A stretch of DNA of 64,000 bases from the NCBI RefSeq assembly GCF_012489685.1, contig NC_080044.1, positions 65,396,732 through 65,460,731 of the forward strand. Direction: 5' to 3'. The translations under genes were made by a program, and so were the position numbers. Under the pieces are notes generated by a model that was not told where the DNA came from, did not search any database, and worked only from the letters and a program-made list of their open reading frames with translations. Position 1 is the stretch's first letter. The number at the start of each line of letters is the position of its first letter. Below, piece by piece: positions 9,122 to 20,704 of the stretch. The stretch comes from Lotus japonicus. Lineage: Eukaryota > Streptophyta > Magnoliopsida > Fabales > Fabaceae.

Positions 9122-12100
9122 ACATATGTGTTTGGTCCTAAGACTAAAAGGAAGCGCCCCTGCCTCTTGGCTTTTGATTATCAGTCCTTAGCTAAGAAAG
9201 CTCATGTTGCACAAGGTAAAACTTATGGCTGGCGTGGCTTATTTCTGATTTAGCTTTAGCATGTTGGATTCTTTGTGTTTTTCAATTAACTGTGATCCGT
9301 GGAATTATAGCTTCATGTGGCAGTACTTGTTTTTTGGGATAGGTCACCACTTCAACCGTTAATGTAATTGTTGTTATAATCATTTTCCTATATCACTTTG
9401 CAGACGCTTTTGAAGAAAAGTATGGTGCAGGTGCTAGTGGAACTCCACAAGCTAATGAAGCAGATGGATTTATAGATTTACTGGGGCATACCATGTTTCA
9501 GAAAGGTCAAAGCAAGCACATTTCAGGTAAGCTCTACAAGGTCATCGATTCTTCAGATGTTGTTGTCCAGGTAAAATCTCATCTTTTGCTGTAATTTTGT
9601 TCAACTTTCTTCATATCACTATCATCATGCAAGTGTGTTATCCCAAGTATTGATGTTTATGTATCATAATGCAGGTTCTAGATGCAAGGGATCCTCAAGG
9701 CACACGGTGTTACCATTTAGAGAAGCTATTCAAAGAAAATTGCAAGTACAAGCACATGGTGCTTTTACTGAACAAGGTAATGGCTAATTCGCATCATTGT
9801 ATTTGTATCTTCTTGTTATTGTTCTAAAACTTCACTGAACATCATAACTTGCTATTTTCGGCATTTTAAATCATCATTTTTTTAGTGTGATCTGATTCCG
9901 GCTTCGGCAACAAAAGGGTGGCTTAGAGTTTTGTCAAAAGAATATCCAACTCTAGCATTCCATGCAAGCATTAACAAGTCCTTCGGAAAGGTATATTTAG
10001 TATACCTTAGTTATTTGTTTAGTTTATCCATCAATTTACTGAATGTGGTATCCTTCATGAAGGAAATGAAAGATTATTGAAGTTGGAGATAACACATCTT
10101 GCTTTCTCTCATTTAACTAGTCCATTCATTCATCAATTTGATATTTTCTTAATGGTCCTTATCATGCAATAGGGCTCACTTCTATCGGTTCTGAGACAAT
10201 TTGCTCGATTGAAAAGTGATAAGCAAGCAATATCTGTTGAATTTATTGGATATCCAAATGTTGGGAAGTCATCAGTGATTAATACGTTGCGAACGAAAAA
10301 TGTAAATATTCTTTCTCCTTAACTGCTTCAGGCTTCTGTTTAATTTGTTTAGTATGGAAGCTTGAAATTAATGAAAGCATAGAAGCGCAAATTTATCCTC
10401 TATGGAATCAATATTTAAAACTTTGTTGTCGAATGAGCATTTTATCATGTTGATTGACGTGTGCCATTATGTGTCAAAGGTCGGCAAGGTTGCTCCAATT
10501 CCAGGGGAAACAAAAGTATGGCAGTATATAACTCTTACAAAGGTCGGCAAGGTTGATCGACTGTCCAGGTGTTGTTTACCAAAACAAGGATTCTGAAGTA
10601 GATGTTGTGCTGAAGGGCGTGGTAGGTTTCCTCCTGTGTTCTTCAATTTTGTTTGTCATTCACCTTAATAAATAATATTATGGTCAGACTTTTTTTTTGT
10701 TTAATGTTATTTCTGCCGAACACAATGGCTTTGGTTGTTGTAATTTGTTTTTAGTGCTTTTCATTTTATTATTTAGGGATATGGTGTCAACCAATCAACC
10801 CGGTAGTCTCCAGTGATATCTATTTTGTTGGGTTGTTGACTTGTTGTCTAGTGGTATAGTATACATTTTGATATGTAAAACTTAGTCCCATAATGAGCTA
10901 TTCTTAGGGTTTGCAAGACTGAATATGGGCTACAGGGCTAGTGGATTATCTCTTTAACCCAGGTTCAAACACACTAGTGGTATCTGTGGCATTCTTGCCC
11001 ACAAAATATGATTATGATCAATATTGCTTCTCCCCTTATGTTGATTTGTTAGATTGGTGACTAATTGTTATTGATATGTTCCGATGTATTGAGTTATAGT
11101 GAGTTCACCTACCAACCTAATGATCATAGCTTTTATTGGGTTGTTTTATGTTACAAATTCTAAATCTGTTTGCCTGGGCTCATGCTTGTTTTGCTTGCTC
11201 AATGAATAATTTACTCCTGCTTTCATATTCTAACAGAAATTCGTGTGAAATTTATTTTGCATATTAGTTGTGTAGAATGTAGATATGTTGTAGTAGTAAT
11301 AATACTAATAATAATAACAATAATTGTAGAGTGTACAATTATCATCATCATTATAGTCTTGGCTTAGTACTTGATTTATTTTCAGGTACGTGTAACAAAC
11401 TTGAAAGATGTTGCGGATCGTATAGGTGAGGTTTTGAAACGTGTGATGAAGGAGCACTTGCACAGAGCATATAAAATGAAAGAGTGGTATGTTTTCTTGT
11501 CTCCTAACTCCATGGTGACAAGTAGGTCGCTCTAGAGTGTTCTCACCTTTTGTAATTGTGTTGGCAGAAAACGACCTAAGTTTGCAATCTTTGGCATTGA
11601 GAAATCTGTGTTATTGTAGTTGTTATATAAGAACACCATTATCATACTGTGTCATCCAACCAACCCCATGAAATTGACCTAAGTTTGCAATCTTTGTCAA
11701 CTACTCCCTCCGTTCCAAAATTTAAGTTGTTTTAGCATTTGGACTAGGTTCCAAAATATAAGTTGTTATGCAAACCCAATGCATTTTTTCTCACTTTCTT
11801 CCTTTTATACCATCATTTAGTTTTATATCTCTTCCCTACCACCTTCAATTGTCACCTATCACAACTCTCACTATGCACTTAAAAAATAATTATTTTTCTC
11901 TCTACTTAATATAGCTAAACTTTAAAGCGTATTTTAGTCAACTATTTTATCAAATAGTGATTTCTTAATTCTCGTGCATAACCTTAAACAACATAAATAT
12001 TGAAACGGTGGGAGTGCAAAACTATAGACTTTTGAAAATAGAAATTGTTTAAAATTGACAGCCTGAGACTATTATATCAGGCTGCAACCTTTTGCTCATT

Positions 12101-13176
12101 TGGTCTGAATCGTAAAATGTTAACAATCTGTGAAGGCATTAAGAATCTCCCCCCATTTGCCCGTAGTTTTAGCATCTAATGATGAATTATGAAAAGTAAG
12201 GTGGGGATTACATGATCATTCTACATGGGAACTGTTACATGCAGTTAATACTTACCTTGAGTAGTTGAGTTGCTTGTCAATTTGTTATTATAGCTTATGT
12301 ATAAACACTTATCAACATGTTTTTCTTGTCATCAGGGAAAATGAAAATGACTTCCTACTTCAGCTTTGCAAATCGACTGGCAAACTTCTGAAGGTATTTT
12401 TTCTGAGTTGATCTAGATTCTTGATTTTTTATTTCTGAGAAGTAGCTCATTATTGGATTGTTATTGGGGCCTGGTCATTAGCTTTATCAGTCTATCTAGC
12501 TTTCCTCATTTTGGCTGAGACTAGATATGCCTTCTTTGTGTACATTCTTCTATACTTGAGAATTGAGATACCTATCTTTTGTCCTGACTGACAACGTGCT
12601 AAAGTAGTGCTTTCAAGTTATCCTTTGCTTGCTTCTCCTCGTTAAGGAGAAAAACAGTGCAATTCAATTGGTATCCCCTTCCCCATGTCAATTTATTTCA
12701 TTTGGTGTTCATTTAATTTGTTTTTCTTTGAGCTTTTTGGTTTGAAGGTTGTTCAGACTTTAGTGTGACTTTTAATTATACCTGTTCCAGGGAGGTGAGC
12801 CTGACCTGATGACTGCAGCAAAGATGGTACTTCATGACTGGCAGAGGGGTAAAATTCCCTTTTTTGTTCCTCCCCCACGGAAGGAGGACTTGTCCGAGGA
12901 ACCTATTGTTAATGGCTAGATGTTGATGATGATGTTGATAGTAACCAGGCATCTGCTGCTATTAAAGCTATTGCAAATGTTCTTTCATCCCAGCAGCAAA
13001 GAAGTGTACCTGTTCAGAAGGATTTATTTACTGAGAATGAGTTGGAGGAGGAAGCTGATAATCTACTTCTGATATCAGGGGATAACACAGATGGAGATGT
13101 TCTGGACTCTGATAGCGACACATCAGAGCAGGATCCAGACACTGAGGTTCCATATGAGCAGCCTCATTCTGCTTAA
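9122..13176 (+). pseudogene. NUG2/NOG2-type nucleolar GTPase pseudogene, 5'-truncated
   Basis: NUG2 (Nog2p in yeast) is a circularly permuted GTPase that acts in late 60S ribosome assembly in the nucleolus and nucleus. Nine exon remnants with GT-AG borders are visible: 9122-9215 (FGPKTKRKRP), 9404-9570 (EEKYGAG, YKVIDSSDVVVQ), 9675-9776 (DARDPQGTRC, LLLNK), 9887-9990 (CDLIPA, FHAS), 10173-10301 ([16 protein letters not shown], the P-loop), 10480-10621, 11386-11486, 12336-12393 and 12791-13176. The normal N-terminus, before FGPKTKRK, is absent and replaced by the caspase-like array. In exon 6 the codons before DCPG are replaced by a copy of 'aaaggtcggcaaggttg' from 10477-10493, with a net +1 shift (10541-10557). 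In exon 9 a single-base loss creates TAG at 12916; the old frame continues to TAA at 13174. Expression is possible, but no functional GTPase could result. Confidence 0.9.
11704..12014. mobile_element. Stowaway-like MITE in NUG2 pseudogene intron
   Basis: The 5' end CTCCCTCCGTTCCAAAAT is an imperfect inverted match of the 3' end (…ATTGAAACGGTGGGAG). The CTCCCTCCGT terminus with adjoining TA is typical of Tc1/mariner-derived Stowaway MITEs. The element lies wholly within the intron after exon 7 (11487-12335), so it would not affect coding. Confidence 0.8.
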
Positions 13177-14252
13177 ATGGACAAACAAGGGAGTCATGGG
13201 TCATCAATTTTGGTGGCAGTATAGCTGTATAGTTGTATAGCTGTTGTGGTATGAGTTGGTTTTACTTCCATTTCTGAAAAAGCTTTCAAGAGAGATCAAG
13301 CTTCCATTTCCCTTGACCACCTATGCCCGAGGCCAAGGCCAGTTCTATGTTTGGACTTCATTTGCTCTCAAATTAGAAGGTTGGGACAATTATAAAGTTA
13401 AAAACTACTAGGATTTAAACCTGTGCATTGAACCTTAATACGTTATGTTTTTTTGGTTCAATAACTACTTGAATTTTATATGATCTATGGTAACATAGTA
13501 ATTATGACAAATATAGTAATTCTCTGCTTTTTTTACGGTTGTCCAATTATTTTTACGGATATATTTTTAAAAAACTTCTACCAAACACGGGAATGCAACA
13601 TTCCCATACATACTTTCCCGGGAATATTTTTTGATACCTCATACCAAACGCTACCTGATAGATATTTAGAAAATGAGTGACAGAGTGGCCGAGTTATTTA
13701 TTGAGTAATAACATCAATAACACATTTGAAACTAGGGGAAAATAAGTTTTTGACCCCTGAACTTTGAGTGACATTTGGTTTTAAACCCTCGTTGTCGTAA
13801 CTTTCGGTGTGTCCCCAAACTTTCACATATTTTAGTAATAGATCACCTGGTTGACTGCAATATCCTAGTGTCACGACGATCCTACGTGGTTTCTGACACG
13901 TCACTTAATGAAGTTGACATGATAATTTAAATTTTTTTCTTGTTTTTGATTATTAATTGTAATAAACCAAAATACTTTGAGTCTCAATATTCAAACCCAA
14001 TTCATTAATTATTAAATTTCGTATGTTATGACTTAAATTTGAGTAACATATATAATTGTAAGAGTTTAATGAGTATGCACCGACGACCTATCACAACATA
14101 TCACGTATGATGAATAATAACTTTCGTTTTAAATGTTAAATAAAACAAATAAATATTTTCTAATGTTGCGAAATTTAATATGATGATTGTGTAAACAAAA
14201 TTTACAATGACATTGCACACACATTTAATCTTAAAGTTTAATTTCTATGCCC
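13177..14252. other. Intergenic; one possible element arm
   Basis: No gene was recognised. The segment 13733-13915 ('gaccCctgaactttgagtgac', 'gtgtccccaaacttt') has the phrasing of a long-TIR transposon arm, but no inverted partner was found downstream. The rest is AT-rich. Confidence 0.4.
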
Positions 14253-14396
14253 TGGCGGTGTAAAGTTTTTTACACCGTCAACCAATCAGATTTTAAGGAT
14301 GTGAAAAAATTTCTCTTTTTATTTAATTTCATTAACTAACGTGGCACATCCTTGAAATCTGATTGGTTAACGGTGTAAAAAAACCTTATACCGTAG
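14253..14396. mobile_element. Short MITE with ~50-bp inverted repeats
   Basis: The left arm CGGTGTAAAGTTTTTTACACC followed by GTCAACCAATCAGATTTTAAGG pairs with the right arm CCTTGAAATCTGATTGGTTAAC followed by GGTGTAAAAAAACC. The arms flank an AT-rich core of only ~45 bp, so the whole element could form a hairpin. No confident target-site duplication was found. Confidence 0.75.
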
Positions 14397-14735
14397 GTAC
14401 ATCATCATTTTTCTCTTAATCTTAATTATAATAATTTACTGATAATCTAAAGAGTTTTGCACACCAGTCAAATTATTTTATCAAATTATATTTGACTAAA
14501 CCCCATTTAATTTTATATAATAATAAATTGTGTGGGCATTGAAAGTAACGTGAAATTCATATTTTTAATGGAACAAATTTGATGCTTTGAAAAAATATTA
14601 CTTAGTTTCGGCCCACTTTCAAAGCTTAACCATACACGTTCTTATCACCCAATTGTGAGTTGTGAGGCATGGGCGAGAGAATGCTACATGAATGAAGGTA
14701 AGCTAAAAGCAAATCAAAGACTTGCTAAACTTAAT

Positions 14736-16653
14736 ATGAACCTAACATATTATACAAACATGTAGAGATAGATTATAACATGTTGATTTGTCATGACAAA
14801 GAGATTGTGTACTTGACATGATTGAGTAATATATGAGTCTACCTGTTGTTTTGTTAGAGAATTACCAGAGGGTAGAATTGCTCTCAAGGTCTTATAATAC
14901 ATTTCTCATAATGAACTATCTAATGCAAAAACAATTTTTATATGTAGTGTGTATGTATATCATATGAGACTGGGGTCCATTCATTAAGCAAAGATTTTTT
15001 TTTTGACTGACGTAACTCATCATAGTGTTAATAACAAAGTCTAATCTATTATCCATCATAGTACATTAAAAGAATTTAAATTAATAATTCACATAATTGA
15101 TATTAATTGCCAAAAAAATATATATTCAAATTGATTGATAATGTTAATCCGCATAACAAAAGGAGAGAATTAATTATAAATAAATATAACATTTCCCCAC
15201 TTGGATTAACATTTGACAATTGATATAAACAATATGTATCATTAAACGAAATATCAATTATGACAAAATACATGTAAAAAATATAAGTTGTCCCAAAAGT
15301 TCCTCAACAAAAAGATCATATCTGATAGGGATACTAATCATATATAATGAGTGCTTATATTTCATACAAAACAAAGATGAACATAGAATAACCAGAAGTG
15401 TTATTCCATAAAATAGCTCAAGCATCTAAATATACTAAAGAGATATGATAGAGGTAACACATCTCAAACACATCTCATAACAAACTAAATCTCTGATTCC
15501 CCCTAACCCAATTCATCAAAAGAATTAACTAAATTCATATGAGTCGCATGATTTTAAAAGACTTCAACAGCTAAGTCTTTGGTTAGTGGATCTGCTAACA
15601 TATTTTATGTAGCATATGCTCAATCCAACTCTGAAATTCCATAATTTTATCTCAAACAAACATAAGCTTTGTATCAAAATGCTTTGATCTAGAATAATAT
15701 TTGTTGTTATAAAAGAAACTAACAGCAGCAGTATTGTCGCAATATATCACAAGTCGTCTAGAAATGCTTTCAATACTGTAATGTGAAAGCTAGAAATCAA
15801 ATTCATCAACCATTGGCTTGACGTGTAGCCTCATAACAATCAACATACTCTACCTCCATGGTATAAGTGGTTGTAAGTGTTTGTTTAACACTCTTCCAAG
15901 AAACAATTTCTCCTGTCATCATGAAGATAAAAACAAGGCAACCACCAAAATCAGAATTAGAATAACCAATAACCTGAAGTTGATTAGAACTTTTATAGGT
16001 TAATATGTGATGTGTGGTTCCATGTAAATATCTAAAGACCTTTTTCATGACCTTTTAATGGCCCATACCTAGGTCACTCAAGTATCTCCCTAAAGCATTA
16101 ACAACAAAAGCAATGTCGGGATGAGTACAAACTTGAGCATACATCAAACTGCCAACAACGTAAGCAAATGAGACCTCTTCATTACAGTTCTCTCATCATC
16201 ATTTTGAGGACACTGAGATTTAGAGAGTGTATGAACCAATAGATCATTCAAACATGTAGAGATAAATTATAACATGTCGATTTGTCATGGTGAAGAGATT
16301 GTGTACCTGACTTGGTTGAGAAATCCATGAATCTACATGTTGCTTTGTCAGAGAGTGACTAGAGGGTAGAATTGCTCTCCACATCTGATAATACGTTTCT
16401 TAGACTAAACTGTCTAATGAGAAAACAACTTATGAGATAAGGGTCCCCTCATTAGACAAAGTTAACTGGCCTAACTCATCATAGGGCAGTAAATAACACA
16501 AGTCTAATCTACCATCAATCATAATCCATATAAAATAATTAAATTAATAATTCACATAATTGATATTAACAATCAAACACAATATATTAAAATTAATTGA
16601 TAATGTTAATCCACATAGAAAAATGTGAAAGTTAATTATAAATAAATATAACA
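14736..16653 (-). mobile_element. Internally deleted Ty1-copia element, minus strand
   Basis: Direct repeats at about 14755-15191 and 16250-16653 are diverged copies of one LTR; the minus-strand start is TGTTATATTTATTTATAATT. The right-hand copy lacks ~50 bp. Immediately inside the left LTR is a polypurine tract (minus strand AAGTGGGGAAA, 15192-15202), as expected for the 3' LTR. Between the LTRs only the end of reverse transcriptase and RNase H remains. The primer binding site, gag, protease, integrase and most RT are gone. LTR divergence and many stops indicate an old insertion. Confidence 0.8.
15505..16235 (-). pseudogene. Copia pol remnant (RT end and RNase H)
   Basis: The minus-strand translation in shifting frames gives SQCPQND, then LMYAQVCTHPDIAFVV, LGRYLSD, KKVFRYLHGT, IGYSNSDFGGC, IVSWKSVKQT, a degenerate TMEVEYV (normally T-x-E-A-E) and DPLTKDLAVEVF. 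These are the classical C-terminal copia blocks in order. In-frame stops (for example after LGMGH and after AVEVF) and frame changes make it non-functional. The longest open piece is 15806-16048 (80 codons). Confidence 0.88.
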
Positions 16654-16844
16654 AAACTTTGATTGGCACAAAAACAAAATGAGATGGTAAAAACTTTTTT
16701 TTCTCTCTTTCTAATCACTCTTTTTCATCCCCGGCTTTCAAATGGAACCAAAATCCAGTTTTTCCTTGATGTATGAATTGTATCACTCAACAAATTTCAC
16801 ATTTCAAGAAAAAATTATCACTTTCTGATCTCATCTGGGGTTCC

Positions 16845-17430
16845 TTGTCTAGTTTCTCTAAGATTTGATTTGATGCCAAAAACCATGAATAAGGTTCTTC
16901 GTTTTCTGGTTGTGGCTCTGGTTTTTTGGCTTCATATGTGTTGAGAATTTCTCATCCAATCTCCGCTTGGCTTCCATGGCTTCTCCTCCCAGATCCAGAT
17001 GCTCCTCTTCCGGGTTTCTATGCTGCAATTCGCATAATAATTAAACAATTCATCTCCCAATCAACACAACAAACAAAAAACAGAGAAAAACAGAGTGAAG
17101 AATTCGATCCGAGAAATTAAAGATAAGTACCAACCAGTGAGGAGGGTGATTGCTTTATGGAGTCATGTGCTCCACTCTGATGCAATCGTCTCTTTCGAGC
17201 ACATTTAACTCCTCCTGGAAACAACATTTCAATTTCTGGGAATGAATCTATAAAATGAATGAAATGAAACTAAGTGTTAAAGGGGAATATAAAAGGAGCA
17301 TTTGAGGGAAAATGACATTCTCGAAGTTTCGTAGGTGCATTTTCAAGTTTACCTTGGGTCAGTCAAATGAAAATCTTCACGTAGAATAAAATCAATTGAA
17401 TGATACGCGTTCTCTCATGTATATATACTT
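16845..17430 (-). repeat. Duplicated gene segment, copy 1
   Basis: This aligns with about 20705-21385 in direct orientation over both exons, the intron edges and an upstream region. The upstream region includes 'ggaatataaaag', 'tcacgta' and 'cgaattgaatggtacgcg'-like sequence. Copy 2 has ~70-90 extra bp upstream. Identity is clearly lower in non-coding than in coding parts, as expected if both genes are under selection. Confidence 0.7.
16858..17227 (-). CDS. Small two-exon plant protein, 85 aa (paralogue 1)
   Basis: Exon 1 is 17135-17227 and exon 2 is 16858-17022, both minus strand, joined by a GT-AG intron (17023-17134) in phase 0. The product is 85 residues. The N-terminus reads MLFPGGVKCARKRRLHQSG; exon 2 carries RNPEEE, LDLGGEAMEAKRRLDEKFS and ends at TAG 16858. 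The paralogue at 20723-21110 has the same intron position and phase and the same stop position, with mostly conservative differences. This supports a real, selected protein. The arrangement 'M-L-x-G-V-x-C-A-R-x-R-R … AK-x-RLDE' recalls a small plant-specific family of unknown function that I cannot name. No signal peptide or membrane segment is present; it is strongly basic then acidic. The FCLY motif of the paralogue is missing here because exon 1 is 12 codons shorter. Confidence 0.7.
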
Positions 17431-18543
17431 TAGGGTTTGCATATATCACTCCGGAAACTTGAGTCACTCTATTCCTACGTGGATCAATAATATTTAAAAT
17501 AAATGAGTCCACTTATGTTAAATATTATCGGTTCACCTAAGCCTCGAGTGATTTAACTCAAGTTTTTTCGTTAGATCATCTAGACAACTTCATATTTTGG
17601 TTTGTCTGTTTCAAAACTTAATTAATGTTATAAATTGACCGAATGCTTCAATAATAATTAAATATATATGAGTTTTTATTTATGTATTTAATACAAAAAT
17701 CAATGAGTTTTAAAATAGTTTTTCCTTATAAAAATAACAAAAAAAAAATTGTTTTGAGACATCTAAGTAAATAGTATTAGAGCTTTTATGTGTATTAAAT
17801 TTCTCATATTATAAAGTTCTCTTTTTATACATAATTAATATTACTATTATTTTAAATTCTTAATAATATTTACATATAAATACATTTCTTACTTTTTTTA
17901 ACATTTTAATTTTTTTCCCCAATTTATAATTCACAATGACTATTCTAACTATTTTTAATTATTACTTAATAAATTATCTTTTATAAGAAACTGAAAAGTT
18001 GATACCTATAACTAAAAAAATTAATAACATAAAGTAGTTGCCACAAATTTAATTTATAACTATTTTTGTTAAAGCAAAGCTCAAGTGGATTTTTAATTAT
18101 TTTATTAAATTAAATGAAACAACATTATAGCTAATATTAAACAAAATGCATAATCATTTAAGATTTTCAAAATATATATTTGCAAAACACATTTAACAAT
18201 GGACTAATTTCAATATTTATCATGTTTATTTTATATAAAAGATATTACTTTATGTAATTTTTTCATCTTTTACTTTTTCTCAACTTTAGGTCGATTAATA
18301 TGCAAATAATAATAAAAATGAAAATAAATAACTAATTGATCTTGTCACTAATGTAAAAAGTCAATTTTACTTTTTATATATATATATATAAGGGTAACCC
18401 TATATATAAATATATACACACACAAAATATACTAAAATTCATATTAATATTTATTTTTAAATATGAGAAATTCAAAAAGTTTGACATTTAGTAATGAATA
18501 TAATGAATAATAAAGAGAGTGTAGTTATTTTTAATTCTATTTA
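17428..18543. other. AT-rich intergenic DNA with a small hairpin
   Basis: No gene was recognised. A (TA)n tract around 18376-18392 runs into TATATAAGGGTAACCCTATA, a near-perfect inverted repeat followed by more TA and CA repeats (to 18425). Confidence 0.5.
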
Positions 18544-18717
18544 GGGTTAATGATCAAATTAGTCTCTCAATTTGTAAACGAGTTTGATTTTAGATCTTAT
18601 GAGGAAAAATAACGTTTAGGATTACTGGCGATTTTTTCACTGCCACTAATCGTCATTTTTCCTAATGACTAAAATCAAATTTGCGTACAAACTGAAGTAA
18701 TAATTTGACCATTAACC
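18544..18717. mobile_element. ~174-bp MITE with ~48-bp imperfect TIRs
   Basis: The left arm GGGTTAATGATCAAATTAG...TTTGATTTTAG is the inverse of the right arm CTAAAATCAAATTTG...AATTTGACCATTAACC. The flanks 'attctattta' and 'attcttttta' may be a decayed 9-10-bp target duplication. No coding capacity is present. Confidence 0.75.
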
Positions 18718-18854
18718 ATTCTTTTTATTTAATGTATTTAATGCAAATGAAATTTTTTACTACTTAATGTATTCAATGCAAAAATTCAAGTCTCCTTGTA
18801 ATATTGAGTATTGTTAGTACTGTTTATTAAAGTTAAAGATGCAAAACAAAAGTA

Positions 18855-19040
18855 ATGAGCGGTTAATCAGTTGGATTGATGTAGTGGTTCATCACTTCGT
18901 ATCTTAGCAAGTGGTTGAAAGTTGAGACTTCGAGTTTCAACTTGTGTGAATGAAAAAAATCTCATTAGTCAACACTCCCTACCATTTAGTGCATCGGCCT
19001 GCCGGCCTGGAGTGATAGATTAATCTGATAATAATTAACG
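18855..19040 (+). mobile_element. SINE-like, tRNA-derived sequence
   Basis: A box-A-like 'ttaatcagttgg' is followed about 60 bp later by a degenerate box B ('gacttcgagtttcaac'). After that comes a body 'ctcattagtcaacactccc…gcctggagtgatagattaat' that resembles legume tRNA-derived SINEs from memory. No clean poly(A)/T tail or target duplication was identified, so the boundaries are approximate. Confidence 0.45.
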
Positions 19041-20700
19041 ATTGTAGCTTTCTAATATTGAAAAGTTGATAACAAAAAGTCAATTTTATATTTTAATTTC
19101 AAGTTGCCCTTTTTTATCAAGCCTTTTTTCCCCCACGGAGGAGGGTATTTTATCCTTTTCAGGATCAATGCTTGCATCAATCTTTGCACTTGTCCTAACG
19201 TAATAAACACATTAATTATGTATAAGTTGTTGAGTTTAATTGTGATGTAGCGTTATTGACAACCAATTACAATTTTCCACGTAGAGGATTAGTTACATAC
19301 ATTTTAAATTTTAATTTAAATAAATATATATTTTTTGATTTTATGGAATTCAATTATATGTATGTGTAAACAAAATTTATACTAACAGTGCATAGATCGT
19401 TAATCCTAACTTATTTTGGTCTAAAATATGGGAGCTTCGAGATATATGGGAGCTAGAATACCTCCATAAGGACTTCCCTTCCTTAAGGTTTTTTGGTCAC
19501 ATTAGGTGAGTTTTTCCCAATCCTTAGTGAGAGGTTTTCAATTTTCTTCCCGTCTTCTAACCACACTCCTCCACCCACCTCCTTCATCAACCAATTAACT
19601 CTCTTCCCCTCCACGCTTCACCATTTTACCTTGATAGTTGTATTCCTCTCGGTGTTTTCCATTACTACTTTATTTACCAACAGTGCAATTGGTGTTGTTT
19701 GCTATTTATGTCAGCCATTCTTGAAGCAGAATTAATTGCAACACCGACAGAGCCGAGTGAGATTGTAAGAGTCGACGTGATGGTTAAAAATGAAGAGAGA
19801 AAAAGACTCTCAAGCTTAAAAGTTACTGACTTAATTTAAGTGTTAAGTATGACTATTGGTGTTTATAGTTTTTATTTGTTTGTTATCTTTAGCATTGAAA
19901 TTATAGAGTAGTTGATCTGATGACTTGCTTAAGAAAGTGTGATTTAAGTATTTAACCGAAGAAAGGAAAAAGGGTCATGCGCGGATGCAGAAAGGGGACA
20001 AGGAGAAGCGCTAGTCCACTAACAACTGAACCCCTCAAGCGAACGAGTAGTGAAGCCTTACCCAAACCGAGATGAGAAAGAAAGGGTAATTCTCAAGCTA
20101 GTTATCCATTGTTGTACCGTTGTATGGCACTATTGGTTTATAGGGTGGTAAGTTCTCTTTGATGATGGTAAGTGTCGTTTGGCCTATAATATAATTAGCT
20201 ATAAATCGATTTATTTGACAAAAGAACTATTTAATTTTATATAATAATATGTTTTGGGATATGAGTTTGTTAGATACGTGAATGTATCAATGATCACTTT
20301 ATAGAAGAGCATAGAAATTATGACCGTTAAATTATTCATTAGTGATAAGATTAAACCATTAAGTCATGGTCTAATCATGACATTTTTAAGTGGTTATGAG
20401 ACCATCACACGACTATTAAATAATTTTTAATTTTGACTATTCATGATTATATCCCACAGTCGTGATTTATTTATATACTATCGTATAAAATTTAAAAAGA
20501 AATTTCTGCAGTAAAGCGTAAGGAAAACTATTTGATTAGTTTTTATGGAAGAATATATTATGAAAAAATTTAAGAAATACTAATGCTGATTTTAGAAACA
20601 AAATGTTCAAATAATATATATAAAGGTAAATTAGTAATACACAATCATTTTTTTTATATTCTTTTTCCCTCATTCCAAATAACTAAAATTCACCCCAATT
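19041..20700. other. Intergenic, nothing recognised
   Basis: Open frames are short and without pattern (for example 19493-19735). A somewhat GC-richer stretch near 19960-20110 has no recognisable match or structure. Confidence 0.4.
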
Positions 20701-20704
20701 TCAT

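Noticed and set aside
10402..10596. 64-codon ORF in NUG2 region
   Set aside because: It starts in intron sequence and reads through exon 6; it is part of the pseudogene.
13733..13915. Possible Mutator/CACTA arm
   Set aside because: Looks like a long-TIR arm, but no inverted partner or target duplication could be found.
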